DNA from: Labyrinthula sp. Ha | Taxonomy: Eukaryota > Sar > Bigyra > Labyrinthulida > Labyrinthulaceae | NCBI GenBank assembly: GCA_015227615.1 | Contig: JAALGZ010000010.1 | Span: 62,001-126,000, forward strand | DNA length: 64,000 nucleotides | Direction of reading: 5' to 3' | Part shown: in pieces, positions 24,260-35,438 of the stretch | Position numbering within the stretch: position 1 is the stretch's first letter | How the letters are laid out: every line of letters starts with the position of its first letter | Position numbers and translations under genes: made by a program | The notes under the pieces: generated by a model | What the model saw: only the letters and a program-made list of their open reading frames with translations | Database searches by the model: none | What the model was told of the DNA's origin: nothing

Positions 24260-25119
24260 TGGATGAAATGATTGCTAATGAAAACAAGAATTTGAGAAGT
24301 TTTCCAAGAATAACAGGAACACGAGAAGAAGCTTTACTATCCCTAAAAAATCTATGGTCAAAACTTAAAAAGCGTGAAAAAGAAGTTGAAAAAGAAATAT
24401 CCAAAGCAGAAGATTTAATTTCACAAAATATTTTAATGCCAACTAAGAAAGCTGATTTATTATTTTCTGAAGGTGAAACAAATAATTTAGTAAAAGTGGA
24501 AAGTGAAAAGTGGAATTTTATTGTTTATCTTTGGAAAATACCTGAAGGGTCATGTTTTTATGCTGGTAAAGTTGAGGAGTTTTTGGTTAGCCACAATAAG
24601 AAATATGATGTAATAGTGGTTGATCCACCTTGGTATACTTTTTCAGCTGACCCAGTTAGAGGTCCAGCTGTCAATTACAATGTAATGAAGGATTTTGACA
24701 TAGTAAACTTGAATCTCAAGAGAGTGATGAGTAACACAATGATTTTTGTCTGGGTGATTAGAGGAAAAGAATATGTAGTTGAACAACTTTTTGAAGCTAA
24801 TGGAATTAAGAAGTTAGGTCGTTTAGTTTGGATAAAAACAAATGGCAAAGACAAAATCGTTTCTACTTTGGGAAACGTCACAATGAAGTGCACTGAAGAG
24901 TGTATCATTGGAGTTTATAATTCGTTTCCAAAAACTTTAATTCAACGCAATTTTGGTAAAGAAGTATTTTATGGTAAGCGTTCTGGCAACGCTCAGAAGC
25001 CAATTGAATTTTATGAGCTCATTGAGGGTAATTTTGAGTCAGATGTGACCAAGTTAGAATTATTTGGACGTAAAAATAATTTGAGAAATGGATGGTTAGT
25101 GGCTGGAGATGAGCTTTAA
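24256..25119 (+). CDS. MT-A70-family adenine N6-methyltransferase (element 2)
   Basis: 287 residues. The catalytic motif DPPW lies at 24622-24633, followed by MIFVWV, LVWIKTNGK, EECIIGVY, KPIEFYELIE and the closing KLELFGRKNNLRNGW, the order and spacing of the MT-A70 superfamily (METTL3/METTL14/METTL4 relatives), which use S-adenosylmethionine to methylate adenine N6 in RNA or DNA. About 90 charged residues precede the domain. The frame starts at the ATGA that also ends the gag-pol frame. Elements 3 and 4 carry the same domain after the same SANT-like segment, so it is a fixed cargo of the lineage. Substrate (element RNA, cDNA or genomic DNA) cannot be told from sequence. Confidence 0.9.
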   Translation: MMDEMIANENKNLRSFPRITGTREEALLSLKNLWSKLKKREKEVEKEISKAEDLISQNILMPTKKADLLFSEGETNNLVKVESEKWNFIVYLWKIPEGSCFYAGKVEEFLVSHNKKYDVIVVDPPWYTFSADPVRGPAVNYNVMKDFDIVNLNLKRVMSNTMIFVWVIRGKEYVVEQLFEANGIKKLGRLVWIKTNGKDKIVSTLGNVTMKCTEECIIGVYNSFPKTLIQRNFGKEVFYGKRSGNAQKPIEFYELIEGNFESDVTKLELFGRKNNLRNGWLVAGDEL

Positions 25120-25138
25120 TTGGAAGCTGAAGGGGCAG

Positions 25139-25824
25139 TGTAACGTCTGCTAACATTCCTATAAAATATTCAGCTTCTTTATATGATATTACGTGGAGTT
25201 TTTGTTATATTTTGGTCTTGGATCAAGTGTTGGTATATAAGGTGTGTGTTTGATTGTGAAATGTTGTTGTACAAAGGAAACTAGGTGTTCGGGCGGTGTT
25301 TAATAGGTCCCTATAGGAGCTGTGAACCATTTGTGGGTGATTTTGATGTGTTTCTGGAGAGATATGATCGATTTGAGTGAATTGGGAACCTTATTTTCTG
25401 TCTTTTAGCATTCGTATTTCATGATAGTTCTCGCCCGTGATGAGACCCTGGGGTGGTTTGTTCACTGATGTTTTTATGCTATGAATTTACATTTTGTGAC
25501 ATTTGCTGATATAAATTTGAGATGAGATATCGTTAGTCACGATTGAGGTGCAATAGCATTAAGTAGTGGTTTTAGTATATGTATTATATATGATGCGGTA
25601 TTGGAATTAGGTTGAAATATGACGTATTATACATATATGCTTGGAATAGTTAGTGTAATATAACCGTTAAGAAGAAGTAATAAGGAAAGTTTTTTAAGAA
25701 AGAGAAAGAAAGAATATATTGTTGATTGTTTTATAAGAAGAGTTTAAGCTTACATTTATATTAAAACTACTGAATTTCCTGGGACGTGCAGCGTACATAA
25801 GTTAATCGCACGATAAACGCAATA
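25139..25824 (+). repeat. 3' LTR of element 2
   Basis: 686 bases, same ends as the 5' LTR (TGTAACG, CGCAATA), directly after the polypurine stretch and followed by the GATA target duplication. Confidence 0.92.
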
Positions 25825-25828
25825 GATA

Positions 25829-28800
25829 AAACCAAAACCATAGTTTCCCTTTGGAATATTACTCTTATTATTATAGTAAAACAAATATATATTCTATCCT
25901 CACTTAAGAATCTCATTCTTTAAAAAGGAATTTATACAAGCATTTTGAAAAGAAAAAATATCTAATTAACTCAATACCATAATTTTTTTTTCATTTATCA
26001 TAAATTCTGTAATAAAGCTTCACGTTGTTTCATTGGAGATTTTACATTTTCTTTCTGATATTAGAATATCTGGTTTGATGGCTTAATTTAACTGGAAGAA
26101 CGAACAATCTGAAAATTGATTTGAAAATTTGTAAACTGTTCTCCTTGGCTGCAGCTAGTTTTAGAGAATTTGCTAGATCTGGTTATTACATCGATTAAAG
26201 GCTAACCTATGAAAAAAAAAGCTAGATTGCAATATATTAGAGAGCAGCTCCATCATCTCTTCCAGAATCATCAAAATCTAGTTAATATCATTTTTTTTTA
26301 TTTTCCGAAAATGCCCATTAATTTAAGGCTAACAAAAAACTTTTTCTTCTTATGCAACATTGTTGTCTCACTGTAGCTGGTTCTTAAATTCACTATCGTA
26401 CATAATTGGAATTTTCTCTTTTATATTGTTTATAATCGATTGGGTGCCTTGATAACCCAAATCTTAGGAAATTACCAAAGTTGATTACTTTGGAAAGCAT
26501 GATCAAGGTTCAATTTTATCCAATACTTTGCCAGGTAGGCTTGAAGTCATTGGGCATGGTTAAATGAAGTAGTGAAAGAAACGAAGGATGCAAAAAATTA
26601 ATTTAATCTACATAACCCAAAATGGGCCAAGAAAACAGGGAAATTATTAAATAGTAATAATTAAATATATTTAGATGTTATGAAAAGAGAAAAAAATAGG
26701 AAATGGCCAAGTATTAAACTGAGCATGCGATTACTTTTGTTTCTGTAATATATAGCTACTAAGGCAAAAAATATCTGTGAATCACCATATAGTGCTTACA
26801 CTAAATATAAGAGGTTTTTAGACCTCAAAGATATTGTTACTACAAAGTTTATTGTCTTAAAATATCCTCGGCTAACTAAATCGATTTCATGCTTCAGTTT
26901 GTGTTATTCAATATATTTTTAGAGAAATAATACACCCACTTAGCGTCTTCCATAGCTAGGTCTTGATGCAGATTCTTGCTCTTAAATTTCAATCTCATGA
27001 GTTTAAAAATATTGGTGGTTTTCAAATCAACAAGAAAGCTCAACATAAATATTTTTTTTTATTTCTAGCGTGTTCTGTATTTTTCTGTGACGTTCATCAT
27101 CTATAAACATTACAGACTATTATTCCATTCATCACCTTCTATTTCACGAAATTCGACATTTTCTTTGCATTAATTTTGATATCTGGATTTAAATTTGATA
27201 AGACCTATATTTTCATATATATTAAGTTTCTGTTTTCATAAGAAAATTCACATTTCTTACTTATTCTAATTCGAGTCATCAATATGTATAAATATTAGGT
27301 TATCTTCACTTTTACTGTGAGTTGAGCCACATTGCAAGATTTTTTTTATTTTTATTTCATACAAAATTATAATCCATAAATTTTCTGTAGCGAAAGTTTA
27401 TTACTGAATATAGTTTCTTTCAATTTGGTTAATAGTTGTCTGCAGTTATTAACTGTATTGTTCATTACAAACACATCAGCCATAGTTTATTTGGAACTAT
27501 TTGGAGAGAGCAGGATATTAAATAATAAAATTTTTTTCTAGAGCAATATCGTGAAAGTATTATTAGCATTTGCCTTTCTCTTTTTTACCTCCTTAAAGTG
27601 TAGTTTGAAACAAACTTTTGCTGACTAAATATTATACTCTATTGTTTAAAGGAATTATTGAAGAGAATCTCTCAGAGATTATAAAGTATATAAGCAGAAA
27701 CGTTTGTTATAGTTTTCTCTTTTTATATTCGGATGCTCTCAGGTCAAATAACAAAATACAGATTCAAAACTAATAACTATGAAAAAGTTAAGTTTCGTAA
27801 CTTTAATTTCCTTGCCAATAAGGTTGAAAAAGATACACGTTTTCTTGCTTTGCTGACACCATAGTGAGTATAAATCTGTCTTTAAAACCTTTTATTATAT
27901 CCCCTAAACTTAAGTAATGTTTCTATTGCTGTAAAAACAAGGACGTAGATATTAGTTTTGCATTCAGGGGCAATCAATATAGTAGTTTTACAAAATACTA
28001 TGTTAACATTTGTCTGTATGTGAGCATAAAGTCTATTAATCTCCTTAACATCTGATTATGATTCATTTGTTACTACTTAATAAGTATCAAACGGCTCTTC
28101 AATGGTAACATTATTCATATCGAGGAATCAAAAGTAAAGTTTTACAGAACCGATGCACTGGTAATAGGTATCTGGTTTGATAATGTATATAAATGATTTT
28201 CTGTTATTTGTATTCATTCGATTATTAATACATGAATTCTGATTTTTATTTCTTTTGACTGATTATAATTTTATGCTAATTACAAAATAAATATCAGCAT
28301 AGGATTGATTAAGCAAAATTCTACCAAATGGTCCAAATATTCTAGTAGAAAATAAAAAACAGATCGAGATCTATATGTTCCAATAATATCAAGGTAATAG
28401 GATTTATCCAACCAAACTTCACATTCTAAAGTTTTCATATTATACAAAACTTCATTTCATTGGCTATATAAAAAAGAGTTCAGTGATCCAGCGTTGTATT
28501 GAAAATAGATTATAGATCAATAGGACTTAGCAAATATCAAAATCAAAAAAAAAATACTGGTATAGTTTTTTTAAACATTATTAATAGACTATATCCGAAT
28601 CCTATTTACTAACAAAATGGCTTGAAAATGTCACAAAGATAAAGATTAATTGCATCTTAAAGATTCCTAAATACTTACTTTATGCCGGAAACAAATAAGG
28701 TCTGCCTATGACATCGATATTAGGAGTTAGATCCCTCAAAACAGTTAAATATGATCTGAATATGATCCAAAGATTCAATACTTTTTAGATCAATTTGTTG

Positions 28801-29744
28801 ATGCCTCTGGAGAAAACTGTACTCAGTTTCATTCAAACCTCTTTGATGAAATTCTATGTTTCACTCACAGTATTAAATTTAGGGAAACCTTGTCCATAGC
28901 AGCATCAATTAGGGTGCAAACAGATAAAAGCAAACTTCCAGATCCATCTATCTTGTTGAAATAGGACCTAAAGATATACATGTTAATTCCAGAGTTCTTC
29001 ACATGAACTTTGAATTCCATAATGAAATTTATGAAAAATAATATATTGAGGAATATAACAGTCACTGGCAATCACTTAACAGTATTGGTATTTGAAAGGT
29101 ACTTTGGTATAGTCTAAGAGGAATGATAACATATTCTTAATCTAATTAGCGAGCAGCCATCTCTCTAATATATATTTTCTCCTTAAAGGTCTAAATCTTG
29201 AAGTAAAAAGTCATCTAAACCTGAAAAGAATATTAGATAGAGAAAATTTTGACTGATAAAGATATTATTTTTTTTTATAAATTCTGAATATCATTATTGT
29301 CACATCTTTGTTATAGTCGAAGATAACGAACAAATGTAATGAACGGATGGATTCACTGCTTGGATCCATAATCATGTTCGTAATGAAACTTTAGTTACCT
29401 GTTGCCTCAAGTAGTGAATAGGAAGAAGAGTACAACACATTAATAATCCGGTAGAGATAAAGGAATATAGGATATCCCTAGGAGAGTTTAAAAGCATTTA
29501 AGTGATATTTTGAGAACAATTCATAGCTGAATAAGTAAAGTCATACAAAAATAGAAAGATATATCAGTTCATGCTGAATGAACTTATGGAGGCTCATGGG
29601 TACCAGAAAAGTGAAAATTCACAAAATACAAACTTGGACGACATGTTCTATTAACTTCTGGGCCCTTTTATTTGGCATAATGGGAGAAAGTTAAGAGTAT
29701 AATGGCAACATATAATATGCTCCGAAAAATAGTGAAACAACTGA
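25829..29744. other. AT-rich stretch without recognised gene, unit 2
   Basis: Unit 2 counterpart of 115-4031. It is nearly identical to unit 1 over about 28556-29935 but closer to unit 3 over about 27400-28300. No gene, RNA or element ends recognised. Confidence 0.5.
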
Positions 29745-31130
29745 TTATAAAGACACATCTACATGAGGGTAAATATAATGAGGCATCTTAGAAATATACA
29801 CTGTTTTCATAATCACCAAAACAGCTGCAATTACTGATAAAAACTTTATCAAGATCAATATCTCGCTCACCCGAGACTCTATAAAAACTTCAGTAGAACG
29901 CCTAGAATAAATCCGAGGAAAATAATTTTCTGCATACATAACTGGAACTATATCTTTAACCAGCGTCACCTATTTCTCCTTCTTCAACATCTGTATCGGT
30001 CTTGGATTGAGAGGTTAGATATAAGTTATAGTCTAAATAAACGAATGCATTGGCAGGTAATATAAGAAGCTTAACCATCATATTAATCCCGCAAACGTTA
30101 AGAAGATATAGAACATACTGAGCCCCCCCCTGAAATTCGCCTATACAATACACTCCTGTGTTTTTATCAGAAAACAATACAATCCATTTTTCTGTGAGAG
30201 ATTGACTCAATGGTAACTCAATAATAAAATTATGAGAGATAAGCTAAGAAAAACAAAAATAGGTCTGCAGATCCCCTAGTTGAGTACAGTAACTAAAATG
30301 CCTTGGCAAACCAGAGCAAGATGGTCTTATAAACAATAGTTCCTGTTGCAAATCGAAGAAGTCTCAACTAGTCGGCATCTTATCAGAAAAGTACCTTAGA
30401 AAATTTTAAAAGCGACATTATTTCAACTGCAGCTGCAATTTGAGTACCGGTTGGAAGAGTGGAACTTTCCCAGTATAATTCATAATCTCAATCCTTTTTT
30501 TAGTATTAGTTTTCAAAATTGACTATTACACTAATTTTAGTATCTTCATTTTTAATTTGTTCTGGCCTAAATTTAATTAATTGGTATATTAGAAGCTCTT
30601 TGTAGAACAAGACCAAAGGAAAAATATGATGTATCGCAACATTGACACCTACAATAAAAAATTATTTTAAAATTTAACTTTGACTCTATCAAATAGTTTT
30701 TACTTGATAATATTTTCAAATGAGTTAATCTTATGTACAAAATGATCACTGCTCAAGTCAGTAAAAATATAGTGACATGCATCCAATTTAAACTTACTAT
30801 TGACGTCGAAAGTACATTCCAGAAAATATCGATAAAAAATTGCTATGTAACAATTTTTTCACCTTTTATACAAACTTAGTCTTGTCAAAATAGGAGGTCA
30901 GCCCTTTCTTCATTTCAAGCGCATAGCTACAATAGTTTTCACCTGCTGCAGCGCTTCCTCGGCTATTGCAATAAAATTTGTCAATAAATTCCTTTCTACA
31001 CTTACTGTAGTCACTATGGAAAAATTTATATCCACGAAAGTAACGTCAGTTTGTTCCCTTTTATGTTTTATTTTTTCTTGTCTTATTCTTTTTTCTTGTC
31101 TTTAAATTCATATTCATCATATTATTATTT
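29745..31130 (-). CDS. Putative multi-pass membrane protein gene, unit 2
   Basis: Minus-strand gene with micro-introns, uninterrupted by transposons in this copy. The 5'-most visible exon (about 30945-31100) encodes residues including DVTFVDINFSIVTTVSVERN and IAEEALQQ and ends at CAG|GTGAAAAC. Next come a 36-base exon (KGLTSYFDKTKF), a 29-base intron, and an exon beginning QFFIDIFWNVLS whose frame has a TGA in this copy unless splicing avoids it. Then follow an exon after TTGTAG (begins VNVAIHHIFPLVLFYKELL) and 3' blocks with WIVLFSDKN and IKFLSVIAAVLVI, ending at TAA 29745. Most differences between copies in the VNVAIHHIF exon are silent, which supports coding. Exact joins in the middle, the start codon and the family remain unknown. 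It may be functional or decaying. Confidence 0.45.
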
Positions 31131-31254
31131 TTTTTTATTGTGAAATTATAATTCTGTTAATGGCTGATTCAGAAGTATTACAAATATAAATTTTGGGAAA
31201 TTACTTTGACCAATCATATTGCAAGATTATTTGACTTGAGTGAAAGAATATTAG

Positions 31255-31258
31255 ATAG
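31255..31258. repeat. Target-site duplication of element 3, left (ATAG)
   Basis: ATAG here and at 42167-42170. Unit 1 has the empty site once (GTTAGATAGGAATG, about 12583). Confidence 0.85.
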
Positions 31259-31514
31259 TGTTATTTAGAGTTTGAAATACGAACTGAAACAAATCTTTAT
31301 TACTAGCTGTTCAAAAACTTTGAAATATGAGTCCCTTGAAATAAGCGGTTAAGCAAATTAAGAGTTTAAGAGAATATAAAAAGAAAATTTATTAATTTAT
31401 ATTTTATTCTATTTTTAAACAGTAAACTACTTTGAGAACAAGCCGATACAGTCGTCCTTTTGAAAGTCCGTAGAATTTGTAGAAAGAAGTTTATTCTTGG
31501 ACTATAAACGAATA
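31259..31514 (+). repeat. 5' LTR of element 3
   Basis: 256 bases, TGTTATTTAGAG to CGAATA. The 18-base palindrome GAATATTGATCAATATTC (31510-31527) spans its right border. Confidence 0.88.
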
Positions 31515-34500
31515 TTGATCAATATTCCCTGTGGCTTGATATTTTAAAAGATTTAGAGAATGTCTGGAGTAGATCAAAACGAGCCTACGCGTCTTTTAAA
31601 TCAGAAGCAGATGCTGGCTTTTTATTAAAGTATGCAGAAGACCTTGGATTCAAAAAGAAGGGTTATAGAAGCTTTGCAGTTAAGTTCTAATGAAAAGCAA
31701 TTGAGTAACATTACACAGAATGGTGCGATGATTTGTCAGGATTTCAAGGTCGATGATTTAAAAGTTCTCGAAAGAAAGAATGTAGAGAAGTTTATCTATC
31801 AATATGAGAGGCTGTCTTTACAACAGAAGAGAGATATTAACTGACACAAATCTTAGATTTGGATCTTTTTATTCACTTACGACAACTAGATGTTACTAGA
31901 ACTAATGAAGATCTCGTGGATTATTTAAAGATCCTATTGTTAGAAATGAAAGAGCAAGCTTTGGAGGAAGCCGAAATGATGATTGCCAAACATGTGAAAT
32001 ACAACTTCAAACTAAGGGAAGAAGATGCGATAAAAATCCTTTTTAGTGAAGTGCAGGAGATCATTATGTTGCAACCTTCCACTGCAAAACTTAATAAGAA
32101 GAAGATCACGTTAGCGATCTTCGCTAAATTGCCTAAATAAATCTGGGTAGAGGGTAGCAGGCTCAGCTTGAATCCTGTTTTAACCGATGTTGACCATGTA
32201 CGATTACAACAATATGCGCTGGAGTGTTTGCCTCCGCTGTTTGTAAGAAATGAGATGAAAAAACGAGTCAACTTTAAGAAGATCCAGTTAGGAAAGTTCA
32301 AAGAAAGTGCCCCTATCGAGGTGAATGAGGTGAATACTAAGGGAGAGAGGAAATCTCACTCTCATTTCAAAAAGCAATCTTCCAATGATGAACCAGATTT
32401 GTGTAACCATTATTGGTTTTATGGACATAGAAGATTTAAGTGTTGGATGCGGTTAAAACTTATTAGGAATGGAAATAACAATCCATCCTCGCAACCTAAG
32501 CAAGATGGAGAGGTTTTAAGGAAGAGATTGCTAAAGCGGAAAGAGAATAAGAAGAAGGGCCGGAAGAGTAATTTTAAGAAACCTTTCGAAAAATCTATGT
32601 TTGCATCCGATGAAGTGACGCCGGCTAATGAAGGCGCAGTTGAGGATGTAGAGACTGACATTATTGAAGTTGTTCCTGCAGGGTCAGTCGATGAGATATT
32701 TTTAAGTGAATGTACCGATGTAGCAAATGCAGAAGTGTGGGATGTAGCGGAGAATGAGATTAATCATGTTGAAGCTGAACTTGTTTTAGAAACCAGAAAG
32801 GGTCCGGTGGTGGTGGACAGTATTTTAGATTCTGGAGCTAGAAAAACCTCGGGGCAAGGAATTTATTTGAAAAGTTCTGCTGGAAGATAGAGGATATCAA
32901 GAGGAAGACATTTGTGAGAGTGGCCTCTGGGAACTTGTATCCCGTTTTTAAAATTGGTCATTTATTACCCTCGGTAAGGATTCCAGGGTTCGGAGATTAT
33001 TTACTGGGACCCGTGGCAGTGTTGCTAGTTGAACAAATGAATAACTGGACAAAACTTCTAATAGGAAAAGAGGTTCTAAAACTCCATGGTCTTGATCCTA
33101 CACAGATTCTAGCCCGACGATTAAGGAACGCGGAAAATGGAAGATCTTATAAGCTAACTGAAAAAGTTGAGGAATCAGTGAAACCTTTCAAAGAAACATG
33201 CGAAGTGAATGAGTGTATTACAGTAGAAGGAGCTTATTTAGCGAACTGGTTTAAAAGCAAAGTGTTCGGAGATATTGAATTTGATGTCGTCAGTACAATG
33301 GCGGTTAATCCGCGTGTATTTAGCGAACCTGGTATTGAGAATCCATTGGAATTGCAAAAAGGAATGGCAGAAGCATTTGCAGTGGAAGAAAATAAAATAA
33401 ATTTTGAAGGAGGTGCGTGGCCAGAGCCAGTGGTATTCAATGCTAGACATGATGCAGAGCTAGAGGAGTTGACTGGTGTCGGAGAAAATTTAGAGGTTAC
33501 CAGAGAAGCAGATTTAATGAGATTGAAAGATTTGCTGAAAGGAAAATTAAAGGAAATACCTGCTCAAATATTTGGTGAAGATAAGAAGTTAAAAATGGAA
33601 TTTGATGACTTGATTTTACACCATGTAGCCGCTTTTGGCGATGATTTATCCCCAACTCAATTATCTCTTATAAAACATATATAATGTTCTTTAATGGAGG
33701 GGACGTCAGTGGGGGTTTTTAATGCGATCGCCCTTGGTATCGAGAAAGAAGAGTTCATGAAGAAAAAAGTGGACCAAATGATAAAAAACAAGATTGTTGA
33801 GGTTAATGATGACCCAACAACATGTATGAGAGCTTTTGTTGTTCCAAAAAAAGGATCTAAAAAATACAGAATGATAGTTGACTTCAGGCCATTAAATGCA
33901 GTTACGCAAAAGGTTGTTAATAACCTACCGAATATTGATCTACAGGTCGATAAGATAAAAGGAAACACTATTTTTGGATCATTCGACCTGTTAAGTGGGT
34001 TTGGTTATTTACCAACACATCTTAACTCGCAACATTTATTTACCTTTATAACATCTTGGGGTGTGTCTTACTCGTTTAGAGGACCCCCCCCCCAAGGTTG
34101 ATGTAATACCCCGTCTTTATTTTCTCAAAGGGTAATTACACATGTTTTGAAACCTGCATCTCTTTGGCCTAGTCATGCTTTACAATGGATTGATGATACA
34201 GTTTTATTTGCGTTGGATGTAAGAGCATACATGGCTTTATTCAGAAGTTTTTAAAGGCTATTATAGATAAGAGATTGAGGTTAAATATAGGGAAATGTGA
34301 GCTGATTGCTCAGAGTGCAGTATTTTGTGGGCACAAGTTGACAAAGGATGGTTATCGTTTAGATGACACTTACTTAAAAAAGTTAATGGAAAGACCAAAA
34401 CCTACCTAGGTGCATGAATTAGCACAACTGATTTATTTAGGGAACTGGGTCTCAAACATGTTACCGGATTTTTCGGAGTTAAGAAAAAGAATGACCGGGG

Positions 34501-35438
34501 AGTTTAATGTTTACGGAAGACTCAAGAAGTTAGAAAGAACAAAGGTACTCTTGGAATGGAGCGAGGAAATGAATCATGCTTACGAAAAATTAATGAAGGA
34601 GGTTAAATTGGCTTTCTCTAATACATTAGGCTACTATGATCAGAAATTAGATCTGGTTTTATTTGTGGATGCTTCGGAATTTTACTGGAGTTATTTTATT
34701 TGTCAAACATCTGATGCAGTTAAATTAGAATTTCCAATGGATGCTAGCTATGATGTGATTTCTATGGCCTCAGGTACGTTCATAGATAGTTCCTTGAACT
34801 GGCATATTTCTTCAAAGGAATTATTTCCAGTGGTGATTGCATCACAGAAGCATTCTTATTTTTTGAAATCAAATGAGAAGAAGAAGATTCTCTTCACGAA
34901 CCACAAGAACTTATATTATATTTTGAATCTAATAAAAGCGTCTAGAAAGTCTTATTCTGAAAGGCTGACGCATTGGAGCTTGATTTTTCAAGATATTTGT
35001 TTGGAAGTACATCATATTCCTGGAAAGCATAATGTAGCTGCCGATATTCTATCTCGTTGGCTTAACCCTGAATTTGATAAGGTGGAAGCTGATGAAGTGT
35101 TAGTTGCAGTTGCAACTGTAGAACACTTTAACGTGCAGCATTTCTGGGAAAAAGTGGATGAACTTCATGCTGGTTTGCGTAACATAGATTTTACATTGAA
35201 ATATGGAGACGCCTGGCCCGAAATGAATGAATCTTTTTGTTTAAGTTTACAATGGAAAGATCTAAAGTTCAAAAAAAAATAGTTTGAGAAGATATAAAAA
35301 TAAGTTGGTGGTAACAAAAAGTTTGATTTTGCCAATGATTGTTCATACACATCTGCGCTTCAACCATGAGGCAGCAGATTAGGAAAAAATGGATTTCAGC
35401 TAATTATGTTATGCACTCTAAAGAAGTAAAAAATATTT

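Larger units (their letters stand above)
17961..25824 (+). mobile_element. LTR element 2: Ty3/gypsy-like with chromodomain, SANT-like and MT-A70 methyltransferase (looks whole)
   Basis: A 7.86-kb element with paired 686-base LTRs, target duplication GATA, a polypurine stretch just before the 3' LTR (GGAAGCTGAAGGGGCAG) and a long open gag-pol frame followed by a methyltransferase frame. It looks whole, or nearly so, and is the youngest of the four: the LTRs differ at roughly 20 of 686 positions by eye. It is inserted 119 bases into unit 2. RT/RNase H before integrase plus a C-terminal chromodomain place it with chromovirus-like Ty3/gypsy elements; the methyltransferase is not a usual part of them. 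Confidence 0.93.

Noticed and set aside
24256-25119. Methyltransferase as a restriction-modification, phage or giant-virus adenine methylase
   Set aside because: The order of motifs after DPPW (FVWV, KP.EFYE..E, KLELFGRK) fits the MT-A70 family, and the gene lies inside LTR element borders.
17961-25824. Bel/Pao, copia-like, retrovirus or Polinton identity for the LTR elements
   Set aside because: RT/RNase H precede integrase and a chromodomain follows it, as in Ty3/gypsy chromoviruses; no envelope, capsid of the Polinton type or DNA polymerase seen.
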